Assembly: GCF_051014685.1 (NCBI RefSeq)
Contig: NW_027478385.1
Coordinates: 4,836,001 to 4,900,000, forward strand
DNA length: 64,000 bases
From: Ptiloglossa arizonensis
Taxonomy: Eukaryota > Arthropoda > Insecta > Hymenoptera > Colletidae
Reading direction: 5' to 3'
The notes under the pieces are model-generated. The model saw only the letters and a list, made by a program, of their open reading frames with translations. It was not told the origin of the DNA and ran no database searches. This document shows positions 10,618 to 23,095 of the stretch, one piece after another (the first letter of the stretch is position 1; each line of letters opens with the position of its first letter). Both the position numbers and the translations under genes were made by a program.

Positions 10618-13448
10618 CAGACCAGCGAAATTTTTGATGGTTTTTCAACCATTCCTTAACTTCAAACTCCCATATCTCGCGAACGGATTGACGAGCACGA
10701 GAAATTCCTGTTGCATCTGAAAGCAGAGACTCGCCCGATTACAACAGTATGTGCATTTTTGCCCTAGGCCATAGTAGCTATTGTTTTCGAGTATCAGACT
10801 TGCGAAAATTTTGATGGTTTCTCAAACGTTCCTTAACTTCAAACTCCCATATCTCGCGAACGGATTGACGAACTCGAGAAATTCCTGTTGCATCTGAAAC
10901 CAGAGGCTCGCTCGATTACAACAGAATGTGTATTTTTGCCCTAGGCCATAGTAGCTATTCGTTTCGAGTATCAGATTTGCGAAAATTTTGATGGTTTCTC
11001 AAACGTTCCTTAACTTCTAACTCCCATATCTCGCGAACGGATTGACGAACTCGAGAAATTCCTGTTGCATCTGAAAGTAGAAACTCGCCCGATGACAATG
11101 GTGTGTGTACTTTTTCCCTAGGCCATAGTAGTTATTTGTTTCGAGTATCAGACTTGCGAAAATTTTGATGGTTACTCAAACGTTTCTTAACTTCAAAGTC
11201 CCATATCTCGCGAACGGATTGACGAACTCTAGAAATTCCTGTTGCATCTGAAAGTAGAAACTCGCCCGATTACAACAGTATGTGCATTTTTGCCCTAGGC
11301 CATAGTAGCTATTGTTTTCGAGTATCAGACTTGCGAAAATTTTGATGGTTTCTCAAACGTTCCTTAACTTCATACTCCCATACCTCGCGAACGGATTGAC
11401 CAACTCGAGAAATTCCTATTGCATCTGAAAGTAGAAACTCGCCCCATTACAACAGTATGTGCATTTTTGCCCTAGGCCATAGTAGCGATTGTTTTCGATT
11501 ATCAGACTTGCGAAAGTTTTGATGGTTTCTCAAATGTTCCTTAACTTCAAAATCCCATATCTCGCGAACGGATTGACGAACTCGAGAAATTCCTGTTGCA
11601 TCTGAAAGTAGAAACTCGCCCGATGACAATGGTGTGTGTACTTTTCCCCTAGGCCATAGTAGTTATTGGTTTCGAGTATCAGACTTGCGAAAATTTTGAT
11701 GGTTTCTCAAACGTTTCTTAACTTCAAAGTCCCATATCTCGCGAACGGATTGACGAACTCTAGAAATTCCTGTTGCATCTGAAAGTAGAAACTCGCCCGA
11801 TTACAACAGTATGTGCATTTTTGTCCTAGACCATAGTAGCTATTGGTTTCCAGTATCAGACTACGAAAATTTTGATGGTTTTTCAAACGTTCCTTAACTT
11901 CAAATTCCCATATCTCGCGAACAGACTGACGAACTCGAGAAATTCCTGTTGCATCTGAAAGTAGAAACACGCCCGATTACAACGGTATGTGTATTTTTCC
12001 CCTAGGCCTTTGTAGTTATTGGTTTCGATTATCAGACTTGCGAAAATTTTGTTGGATTCTTAACCATTCCTTAACTTCATACTCCCATATCTCGCGAACG
12101 GATTGACGAACTCGCGAAATTCCTGTTGCATCTGAAACCAGAGACTCGCTCGATTACAACAGTATGTGTATTTTTGCCCTAGGCCATAGTAGCTATTGGT
12201 TTCGAGTATCAGACTTGCGAAAATTTTGATGGTTTCTCAAACGTTTCTTAACTTCAAACTCCCATATATCGCGAACGGATTGACGAACCCGAGAAATTCC
12301 TATTGCATCTGAAAGTAGAAACTCGCCCGATTACAACGGTATGTATATTTTTGCCTTAGGCCATAGTAGTTATTGGTTTCCAGTATCAGACTTGCAAAAA
12401 TTTTGATGGTTCCTCAAACGTTCCTTAATTTCAAACTCCCATATCTCGCGAACGGATTGACGAACTCGAGAAATTCCTGTTGCATCTTGCAGTAGAAACT
12501 CGCCCGATTACAACGGTATGTGTATTTTTCCCCTAGACCTTTGTAATTATTGGTTTCGAGTATCAGACTTGCGAAAATTTTTATGGTTTCTCAAACGTTT
12601 CTTAACTTCAAACTCCCATATCTCGCGAACGGATTGACGAACTCGAGAAATTCCTGTTGCATCTGAAAGTAGAAACTCGCCCGATTACAATGGTGTGTGT
12701 ACTTTTCCCCTAGGCCATTCCAGTTATTGGTTTCGAGTATGAGACCAGCGAAAATTTTGATGGTTTCTCAACCATTCCTTAACTTCAAACTCCCATATCT
12801 CGCGAACGGATTGACGAACTTGAGAAATTCCTGTTGCATCTGAAAGTAGAAACTCGCCCGATTACAATTGTGTGTGTACTTTTCCCCTAGGCCATTTCAG
12901 TTATTGGTTTCGAGTATCAGACCAGCGAAATTTTTTATGGTTTTTCAACCATTTCTTAACTTCAAACTCCCATATCTCGCGAACAAATTGACGAACTCGA
13001 GAAATTCTTGTTGCATATGAAAGCAGAAGCTCGCCCGATTACAGCGGTGTGTGTATTTTTGCCCTAGTCCACAGTAGTTATTGGTTTCGAGTATCAGACT
13101 TGCGAAAATTTTGATGGTTTCTCAACCATTCCTTAACTTCAAACTCCCATATCTCGCGAACAAATTGACGAACTCGAGAAATTCTTGTTTGATCTGAAAG
13201 CAGAAACACGCCCGATTAAAGCGGTGTGTGTATTTTTGCCCTAGTCCACAGTAGTTATTGGTTTCGAGTATCAGACCAGCGAAATTTTTGATGGTTTTTC
13301 AACCATTCCTTAACTTCAAACTCCCATATCTCGCGAACAAATTGACGAACTCGAGAAATTCTTGTTTGATCTGAAAGCAGAAACACGCCCGATTAAAGCG
13401 GTGTGTGTATTTTTGCCCTAGTCCACAGTAGTTATTGGTTTCGAGTAT
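10618..13448. repeat. 16-monomer HOR, copy 2 (2,831 bp)
   Basis: Same unit order as the previous copy, with one additional monomer at its right end. That end has two consecutive cttgtttgatctg/gattaaagcgg units (from about 13,095 and 13,272) where copy 1 has one. Its own first unit is a hybrid: it begins ccagcgaaatttttgatgg like the gtttgatctg unit and then continues into gacgagcacgag. It shares the rare gaactcgcgaaattcc (about 12,111) with copy 1 but gaccaactcgag (about 11,398) with copy 3, so no simple tree of copies fits all markers. Confidence 0.95.
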
Positions 13449-15925
13449 CAGACTTGCGAAAATTTTGATGGTTTCTCAACCATTCCTTAACTTCAAACTC
13501 CCATATCTCGCGAACGGATTGACGAGCACGAGAAATTCCTGTTGCATCTGAAAGCAGAGACTCGCCCGATTACAACAGTATGTGCATTTTTGCCCTAGGC
13601 CATAGTAGCTATTGTTTTCGAGTATCAGACTTGCGAAAATTTTGATGGTTTCTCAAACGTTCCTTAACTTCAAACTCCCATATCTCGCGAACGGATTGAC
13701 GAACTCGAGAAATTCCTGTTGCATCTGAAACCAGAGGCTCGCTCGATTACAACAGAATGTGTATTTTTGCCCTAGGCCATAGTAGCTATTCGTTTCGAGT
13801 ATCAGATTTGCGAAAATTTTGATGGTTTCTCAAACGTTCCTTAACTTCTAACTCCCATATCTCGCGAACGGATTGACGAACTCGAGAAATTCCTGTTGCA
13901 TCTGAAAGTAGAAACTCGCCCGATGACAATGGTGTGTGTACTTTTTCCCTAGGCCATAGTAGTTATTTGTTTCGAGTATCAGACTTGCGAAAATTTTGAT
14001 GGTTACTCAAACGTTTCTTAACTTCAAAGTCCCATATCTCGCGAACGGATTGACGAACTCTAGAAATTCCTGTTGCATCTGAAAGTAGAAACTCGCCCGA
14101 TTACAACAGTATGTGCATTTTTGCCCTAGGCCATAGTAGCTATTGTTTTCGAGTATCAGACTTGCGAAAATTTTGATGGTTTCTCAAACGTTCCTTAACT
14201 TCATACTCCCATACCTCGCGAACGGATTGACCAACTCGAGAAATTCCTATTGCATCTGAAAGTAGAAACTCGCCCCATTACAACAGTATGTGCATTTTTG
14301 CCCTAGGCCATAGTAGCGATTGTTTTCGATTATCAGACTTGCGAAAGTTTTGATGGTTTCTCAAATGTTCCTTAACTTCAAAATCCCATATCTCGCGAAC
14401 GGATTGACGAACTCGAGAAATTCCTGTTGCATCTGAAAGTAGAAACTCGCCCGATGACAATGGTGTGTGTACTTTTCCCCTAGGCCATAGTAGTTATTGG
14501 TTTCGAGTATCAGACTTGCGAAAATTTTGATGGTTTCTCAAACGTTTCTTAACTTCAAAGTCCCATATCTCGCGAACGGATTGACGAACTCTAGAAATTC
14601 CTGTTGCATCTGAAAGTAGAAACTCGCCCGATTACAACAGTATGTGCATTTTTGTCCTAGACCATAGTAGCTATTGGTTTCCAGTATCAGACTACGAAAA
14701 TTTTGATGGTTTTTCAAACGTTCCTTAACTTCAAATTCCCATATCTCGCGAACAGACTGACGAACTCGAGAAATTCCTGTTGCATCTGAAAGTAGAAACA
14801 CGCCCGATTACAACGGTATGTGTATTTTTCCCCTAGGCCTTTGTAGTTATTGGTTTCGATTATCAGACTTGCGAAAATTTTGTTGGATTCTTAACCATTC
14901 CTTAACTTCATACTCCCATATCTCGCGAACGGATTGACGAACTCGAGAAATTCCTGTTGCATCTGAAACCAGAGACTCGCTCGATTACAACAGTATGTGT
15001 ATTTTTGCCCTAGGCCATAGTAGCTATTGGTTTCGAGTATCAGACTTGCGAAAATTTTGATGGTTTCTCAAACGTTTCTTAACTTCAAACTCCCATATAT
15101 CGCGAACGGATTGACGAACCCGAGAAATTCCTATTGCATCTGAAAGTAGAAACTCGCCCGATTACAACGGTATGTATATTTTTGCCCTAGGCCATAGTAG
15201 TTATTGGTTTCCAGTATCAGACTTGCAAAAATTTTGATGGTTCCTCAAACGTTCCTTAATTTCAAACTCCCATATCTCGCGAACGGATTGACGAACTCGA
15301 GAAATTCCTGTTGCATCTTGCAGTAGAAACTCGCCCGATTACAACGGTATGTGTATTTTTCCCCTAGACCTTTGTAATTATTGGTTTCGAGTATCAGACT
15401 TGCGAAAATTTTTATGGTTTCTCAAACGTTTCTTAACTTCAAACTCCCATATCTCGCGAACGGATTGACGAACTCGAGAAATTCCTGTTGCATCTGAAAG
15501 TAGAAACTCGCCCGATTACAATGGTGTGTGTACTTTTCCCCTAGGCCATTCCAGTTATTGGTTTCGAGTATGAGACCAGCGAAAATTTTGATGGTTTCTC
15601 AACCATTCCTTAACTTCAAACTCCCATATCTCGCGAACGGATTGACGAACTTGAGAAATTCCTGTTGCATCTGAAAGTAGAAACTCGCCCGATTACAATT
15701 GTGTGTGTACTTTTCCCCTAGGCCATTTCAGTTATTGGTTTCGAGTATCAGACCAGCGAAATTTTTTATGGTTTTTCAACCATTTCTTAACTTCAAACTC
15801 CCATATCTCGCGAACAAATTGACGAACTCGAGAAATTCTTGTTGCATATGAAAGCAGAAACTCGCCCGATTACAGCGGTGTGTGTATTTTTGCCCTAGTC
15901 CACAGTAGTTATTGGTTTCGAGTAT
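13449..15925. repeat. 14-monomer HOR, copy 3 (2,477 bp)
   Basis: Begins with the gacgagcacgag unit at 13,521 and follows the same order as copies 1 and 2, including the one-base-short cagactacg unit near 14,693. At its right end the gtttgatctg units are absent. The unit with cttgttgcatatg is followed directly by the first unit of copy 4, which gives 14 rather than 15 or 16 units. Confidence 0.94.
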
Positions 15926-16151
15926 CAGACTTGCGAAAATTTTGATGGTTTCTCAACCATTCCTTAACTTCAAACTCCCATATCTCGCGAACGGATTGAC
16001 GAACACGAGAAATTCCTGTTGCATCTGAAAGCAGAGACTCGCCCGATTACAACAGTATGTGCATTTTTGCCCTAGGCCATAGTAGCTATTGTTTTCGAGT
16101 ATCAGACTTGCGAAAATTTTGATGGTTTCTCAAACGTTCCTTAACTTCAAA
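15926..16151. repeat. Truncated fourth HOR copy
   Basis: Follows copy 3 with gacgaacacgag in place of gacgagcacgag. It tracks the HOR through the next unit until 16,151, where cttcaaactccc becomes cttcaaagtccc and the sequence switches to a later-unit type carrying an XbaI-like ctagaaattcc. The switch occurs inside a monomer, as expected from an out-of-register exchange. Confidence 0.85.
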
Positions 16152-19100
16152 GTCCCATATCTCGCGAACGGATTGACTAAATCTAGAAATTCCTGTTGCA
16201 TCTGAAAGTAGAAACTCGCCCGATTACAACAGTATGCGCATTTTTGTCCTAGACCATAGTAGCTATTGGTTTCCAGTATCAGACTTGCAAAAATTTTGAT
16301 GGTTTCTCAGCCATTCCTCAACTTCAAACTCCCATATCTCGCGATCGGATTGACGAACACGAGAAATTCCTGTTGCATCTGAAAGCAGAGACTCGCCCGA
16401 TTACAGCGTTGGGTGTATTTTTGCCCTAGTCCATAGTAGTTATTGGTTTCGAGTATCAGACTTGCGAAAATTATGATTGTTTCTCAAACGTTCCTTAACT
16501 TCAAATTCCCATATCTCGCGAACGGACTGACGAACTCGAGAAATTCCTATTGCATCTGAAAGTAGAAACTCGCCCGATTACAATTGTGTGTGTACTTTTC
16601 CCCTAGGCCATTTCAGTTATTGGTTTCGAGTATCAGACCAGCGAAATTTTTGATGGTTTTTCAACCATTTCTTAACTTCAAACTCCCATATCTCGCGAAC
16701 AAATTGACGAACTCGAGAAATTCTTGTTGCATCTGAAAGCAGAGACTCGCCCGATTACAGCGTTGGGTGTATTTTTGCCCTAGTCCATAGTAGTTATTGG
16801 TTTCGAGTATCAGACTTGCGAAAATTTTGATTGTTTCTCAAACGTTCCTTAACTTCAAACTCCCATATCTCGCGAACGGATTGACGAACTCGAGAAATTC
16901 CTATTGCATCTGAAAGTAGAAACTCGCCCGATTACAACGGTATGTATATTTTTGCCCTATGCCATAGTAGCTATTGGTTTCGATTATCAGACTTGCGAAA
17001 ATTTTGATGGTTTCGCAAACGTTCCTTAACTTCAAACTCCCATATCTCGCGAACGGACTGACGAACTTGAGAAATTCCTATTGCATCTGAAAGCAGAGAC
17101 TCGCCCGATTACATCGGTGTGTGTATTTTTGCCCTAGGTCATAGTAGTTATTGGTTTCCAGTATTAGATTTGCGAAAATTTTGATGGTTTCTCAAACGTT
17201 TCTTAACTTCAAACTCCCATATCTCGCGAACGGATTGACGAACTCGAGAAATTCCAGTTGCATCTGAAAGCAGAGACTCGCCCGATTACAACGGTATGTG
17301 CATTTTTGCCCTAGGCCATAGTAGCTATTGGTTTCGATTATCAGACTTGCGAAAATTTTGACGGTTTCTCAAACGTTCCTTAACTTCAAACTCCCATATC
17401 TCGCGAACGGATTGACGAACTCGAGAAATTCCTGTTGCATCTGAAAGTAGAAACTCGCCCGATTACAATGGTGTGTGTACTTTTCCCCTAGGCCATAGTA
17501 GTTATTGGTTTCGAGTATCAGACTTGCGAAAATTTTGTTGGATTCTTAACCATTCCTTAACTTCATACTCCCATATCTCGCGAACGGATTGACGAACTCG
17601 AGAAATTCCTGTTGCATCTGAAACCAGAGACTCGCTCGATTACAACAGTATGTGTATTTTTGCCCTAGGCCATAGTAGCTATTGGTTTCGAGTATCAGAC
17701 TTGCGAAAATTTTGATGGTTTCTCAAACGTTTCTTAACTTCAAACTCCCATATCTCGCGAACGGATTGACGAACCCGAGAAATTCCTATTGCATCTGAAA
17801 GTAGAAACTCGCCCGATTACAACGGTATGTATATTTTTGCCCTAGGCCATAGTAGTTATTGGTTTCCAGTATCAGACTTGCAAAAATTTTGATGGTTCCT
17901 CAAACGTTCCTTAATTTCAAACTCCCATATCTCGCGAACGGATTGACGAACACGAGAAATTCCTGTTGCATCTGAAAGTAGAAACTCGCCCGATTACAAC
18001 GGTATGTGTATTTTTCCCCTAGGCCTTTGTAGTTATTGGTTTCGAGTATCAGACTTGCGAAAATTTTGTTGGATTTTTAACCATTCCTTAACTTCAAACT
18101 CCCATATCTCGCGAACGGATTGACGAACTCGAGAAATTCCTGTTGCATCTGAAAGTAGAAACTCGCCGGATTACAACAGTATCTGCATTTTTGCCCTAGG
18201 CCATAGTAGCTATTGGTTTCGATTATCAGACTTGCGAAAATTTTGATGGTTTCTCAAACGTTCCTTAACTTCAAACTCCCATATCACGCGAAAGGATTGA
18301 CGAACTCGAGAAATTCCTGTTGCATCTGAAAGTAGAAACTCGCCCGATTACAATGGTGTGTGTACTTTTCCCCTAGGCCATAGTAGTTATTGGTTTCGAG
18401 TATCAGACTTGCGAAAATTTTGATGGTTTCTCAAACGTTTCTTAACTTCAAAGTCCCATATCTCGCGAACGGATTGACGAACTCTAGAAATTCCTGTTGC
18501 ATCTGAAAGTAGAAACTCGCCCGATTACAACAGTATGTGCATTTTTGTCCTAGACCATAGTAGCTATTGGTTTCCAGTATCAGACTACGAAAATTTTGAT
18601 GGTTTCTCAAACGTTCCTTAACTTCAAATTCCCATATCTCGCGAACAGACTGACGAACTCGAGAAATTCCTGTTGCATCTGAAAGTAGAAACACGCCCGA
18701 TTACAACGGTATGTGTATTTTTCCCCTAGGCCATAGTAGTTATTGGTTTCGAGTATCAGACTTGCGAAAATTTTGTTGGATTCTTAACCATTCCTTAACT
18801 TCATACTCCCATATCTCGCGAACGGATTGACGAACTCGAGAAATTCCTGTTGCATCTGAAACCTGAGACTCGCTCGATTACAACAGTATGTGTATTTTTG
18901 CCCTAGGCCATAGTAGCTATTGGTTTCGAGTATCAGACTTGCGAAAATTTTGATGGTTTCTCAAACGTTTCTTAACTTCAAACTCCCATATCTCGCGAAC
19001 GGATTGACGAACCCGAGAAATTCCTATGGCATCTGAAAGTAGAAACTCGCCCGATTACAACGGTATGTATATTTTTGCCCTAGGCGATAGTAGTTATTGG

Positions 19101-19513
19101 TTTCCAGTATCAGACTTGCAAAAATTTTGATGGTTCCTCAAACGTTCCTTAATTTCAAACTCCCATATCTCGCGAACGGATTGACGAACTCGAGAAATTC
19201 CTGCTGCATCTTGCAGTAGAAACTCGCCCGATTACAACGGTATGTGTATTTTTACCCTAGACCTTTGTAATTATTGGTTTCGAGTATCAGACTTGCGAAA
19301 ATTTTTATGGTTTCTCAAACGTTTCTTAACTTCAAACTCCCATATCTCGCGAACGGATTGACGAACTCGAGAAATTCCTGTTGCATCTGAAAGTAGAAAC
19401 TCGCCCGATGACAATGGTGTGTGTACTTTTCCCCTAGGCCATAGTAGTTATTGGTTTCGAGTATCAGACGTGCGAAAATTTTGATGGTTTCTCAAACGTT
19501 TCTTAACTTCAAA
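16152..19513. repeat. 19-monomer segment, first copy of a partial duplication
   Basis: Its first part, 16,152-16,730, reappears at 19,514-20,092 (lag 3,362 bp, 19 units minus one base), marked by ctcagccattcctc, cgcgatcggattg and acagcgttgggtg. A second part, about 17,461-18,170, reappears at 20,469-21,178 (lag 3,008 bp, 17 units minus one base). The change of lag means two units were lost from the second copy between the matched parts. It contains a fourth cagactacg unit (18,581), 3,893 bp after the one in HOR copy 3. Confidence 0.88.
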
Positions 19514-21178
19514 GTCCCATATCTCGCGAACGGATTGACGAACTCTAGAAATTCCTGTTGCATCTAAAAGTAGAAACTCGCCCGATTACAACAGTATGTG
19601 CATTTTTGTCGTAGACCATAGTAGCTATTGGTTTCCAGTATCAGACTTGCAAAAATTTTGATGGTTTCTCAGCCATTCCTCAACTTCAAACTCCCATATC
19701 TCGCGATCGGATTGACGAACACGAGAAATTCCTGTTGCATCTGAAAGCAGAGACTCGCCCGATTACAGCGTTGGGTGTATTTTTGCCCTAGTCCATAGTA
19801 GTTATTGGTTTCGAGTATCAGACTTGCGAAAATTTTGATTGTTTCTCAAACGTTCCTTAACTTCAAATTCCCATATCTCGCGAACGGACTGACGAACTCG
19901 AGAAATTCCTATTGCATCTGAAAGTGGAAACTCGCCCGATTACAATTGTGTGTGTACTTTTCCCCTAGGCCATTTCAGTTATTGGTTTCGAGTATCAGAC
20001 CAGCGAAATTTTTGATGGTTTTTCAACCATTTCTTAACTTCAAACTCCCATATCTCGCGAACAAATTGACGAACTCGAGAAATTCTTGTTGCATATGAAA
20101 GCAGAAACTCGCCCGATTACAGCGGTGTGTGTATTTTTGCTCTAGTCCACAGTAGTTATTGGTTTCGAGTATCAGACTTGCGAAAATTTTGATGGTTTCT
20201 CAACCATTCCTTAACTTCAAACTCCCATATCTCGCGAACGGATTGACGAACACGAGAAATTCCTGTTGCATCTGAAAGCAGAGACTCGCCCGATTACAAC
20301 AGTATCTGCATTTTTGCCCTAGGCCATAGTAGCTATTGGTTTCGATTATCAGACTTGCGAAAATTTTGATGGTTTCTCAAACGTTCCTTAACTTCAAACT
20401 CCCATATCACGCGAACGGATTGACGAACTCGAGAAATTCCTGTTGCATCTGAAAGTAGAAACTCGCCCGATTACAATGGTGTGTGTACTTTTCCCCTAGG
20501 CCATAGTAGTTATTGGTTTCGAGTATCAGACTTGCGAAAATTTTGTTGGATTCTTAACCATTCCTTAACTTCATACTCCCATATCTCGCGAACGGATTGA
20601 CGAACTCGAGAAATTCCTGTTGCATCTGAAACCAGAGACTCGCTCGATTACAACAGTATGTGTATTTTTGCCCTAGGCCATAGTAGCTATTGGTTTCGAG
20701 TATCAGACTTGCGAAAATTTTGATGGTTTCTCAAACGTTTCTTAACTTCAAACTCCCATATCTCGCGAACGGATTGACGAACCCGAGAAATTCCTATTGC
20801 ATCTGAAAGTAGAAACTCGCCCGATTACAACGGTATGTATATTTTTGCCCTAGGCCATAGTAGTTATTGGTTTCCAGTATCAGACTTGCAAAAATTTTGA
20901 TGGTTCCTCAAACGTTCCTTAATTTCAAACTCCCATATCTCGCGAACGGATTGACGAACACGAGAAATTCCTGTTGCATCTGAAAGTAGAAACTCGCCCG
21001 ATTACAACGGTATGTGTATTTTTCCCCTAGGCCTTTGTAGTTATTGGTTTCGAGTGTCAGACTTGCGAAAATTTTGTTGGATTCTTAACCATTCCTTAAC
21101 TTCAAACTCCCATATCTCGCGAACGGATTGACGAACTCGAGAAATTCCTGTTGCATCTGAAAGTAGAAACTCGCCCGT
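19514..21178. repeat. Second copy of the 19-mer/17-mer segment
   Basis: Repeats parts of the preceding segment at lags of 3,362 and then 3,008 bp. It carries scattered private changes, for example gcatctaaaag (19,560), gtcgtagacc (19,609) and gagtgtcag (about 21,053). The cagtatctgc and atatcacgcg marker pair occurs at 20,301-20,410, and 2,123 bp earlier at 18,178-18,290. Confidence 0.86.
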
Positions 21179-22236
21179 TTACAATGGTGTGTGTACTTTT
21201 CCCCTAGGCCATTCCAGTTATTGGTTTCGAGTATCGGACCAGCGAAAATTTTGATGGTTTCTCAACCATTCCTTAATTTCAAACTCCCATATCTCGCGAA
21301 CGGATTGACGAACTCGAGAAATTCCTGTTGCATCTGAAAGCAGAGACTCGCCCGATTACAAAGGTATGTGTGTTTTTGCCCTAGGCCATAGTAGTTATTT
21401 GTTTCGAGTATCAGACTTGCGAAAATTTTGATGGTTGCTCAGGCGTTCCTTAACTTCAAACTCCCATATCTCGCGAACGGATTGACGAACTCGAGAAATT
21501 CCTGTTGCATCTGAAAGTAGAAACTCGCCCGATTACAATGGTGTGTGTACTTTTCCCCTAGGCCATTCCAGTTATTGGTTTCGAGTATCAGACCAGCGAA
21601 AATTTTGATGGTTTCTCAACCATTCCTTAATATCAAACTCCCATATCTCGCGAACGGATTGACGAACTCGAGAAATTCCTGTTGCATCTGAAAGCAGAGA
21701 CTCACCCAATTACAACGGTATGTGTGTTTTTGCCCTAGGCCATAGTAGTTATTTGTTTCGAGTATCAGACTTGCGAAAATTTTGATGGTTGCTCAGGCGT
21801 TCCTTAACTTCAAACTCCCATATCTCGCGAACGGATTGACAAACTCGAGAAATTCCTGTTGCATCTGAAAGTAGAAACTCGCCCGTTTACAATGGTGTGT
21901 GTACTTTTCCCCTAGGCCATTCCAGTTATTGGTTTCGAGTATCGGACCAGCGAAAATTTTGATGGTTTCTCAACCGTTCCTTAATTTCAAACTCCCATAT
22001 CTCGCGAACGGATTGACGAACTCGGGAAATTCCTGTTGCATCTGAAAGTAGAAACTCGCCCGATTACAATGGTGTGTGTACTTTTCCCCTAGGCCATTCC
22101 AGTTATTGATTTCGAGTATCAGACCAGCGAAAATTTTGATGGTTTCTCAACCATTCCTTAATTTCAAACTCCCATATCTCGCGAACGGATTGACGAACTC
22201 GAGAAATTCCTGTTGCATCTGAAAGTAGAAACTCGC
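21179..22236. repeat. Dimeric (354-bp) repeat run
   Basis: Units alternate between a type with ccattccagttattgg and ccagcgaaaatt, and a type with ggttgctcaggcgttcc. The gctcaggcg marker occurs at 21,437 and 21,791, exactly 354 bp apart. This is the first appearance of the cgtttacaatgg and gtatcggaccagcg markers that later define the 28-47 kb domain. Confidence 0.85.
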
Positions 22237-23095
22237 CCGATTAGAACGGTATGTGTATTTTTCCCCTAGGCCTTTGTAGTTATTGGTTTCGGGAATCAGA
22301 CTTGCGAAAATTTTAATGGTTTCTCAACCATTCCTTAACTTCAAACTCCCATATTTCGCGAACGGATCGACGAACTCGAGAAATTCCTGTTGCATCTGAA
22401 AGCAGAGACTCACCCGATTACAGCGTTAGGTGTATTTTTGCCCTAGTCCATAGTAGTTATTGGTTTCGAGTATCAGACTTGCGAAAATTTTGATTGTTTC
22501 TCAAACGTTCCTTAACTTCAAATTCCCATATCTCGCGAACGGACTGACGAACTCGAGAAATTCCTATTGCATCTGAAAGTAGAAACTCGCCCGATTACAA
22601 TTGTGTGTGTACTTTTCCCCTAGGCCATTTCAGTTATTGGTTTCGAGTATCAGACCAGCGAAATTTTTGATGGTTTTTCAACCATTTCTTAACTTCAAAC
22701 TCCCATATCTCGCGAACAAATTGACGAACTCGAGAAATTCTTGTTGCATATGAAAGCAGAAACTCGCCCGATTACAGCGGTGTGTGTATTTTTGCCCTAG
22801 TCCACAGTAGTTATTGGTTTCGAGTATCAGACTTGCGAAAATTTTGATGGTTTCTCAAACGTTCCTTAACTTCAAATTCCCATATCTCGCGAACAGACAG
22901 ACGAACTCGAGAAATTCCTGTTGCATCTGAAAGTAGAAACACGCCCGATTACAACGGTATGTGTATTTTTCCCCTAGGCCTTTGTAGTTATTGGTTTCGG
23001 GAATCAGACTTGCGAAAATTTTGATGGTTTCTCAACCATTCCTTAACTTCAAACTCCCATATCTCGCGAACGGATTGACGAACTCGAGAATATCC
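22237..23095. repeat. Segment with a distant copy at 35.9-37.1 kb
   Basis: The run acagcgttagg, gattgtttctcaaacg, gaacggactgacg, then acaattgtgtgtg, ccagcgaaattttt, gaacaaattg and gaacagac is matched about 13.6-14.0 kb downstream. The lag is 13,628 bp at 22,421/36,049 and 13,982 bp at 22,599/36,581, so the downstream copy has two additional monomers between these points. Confidence 0.85.
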
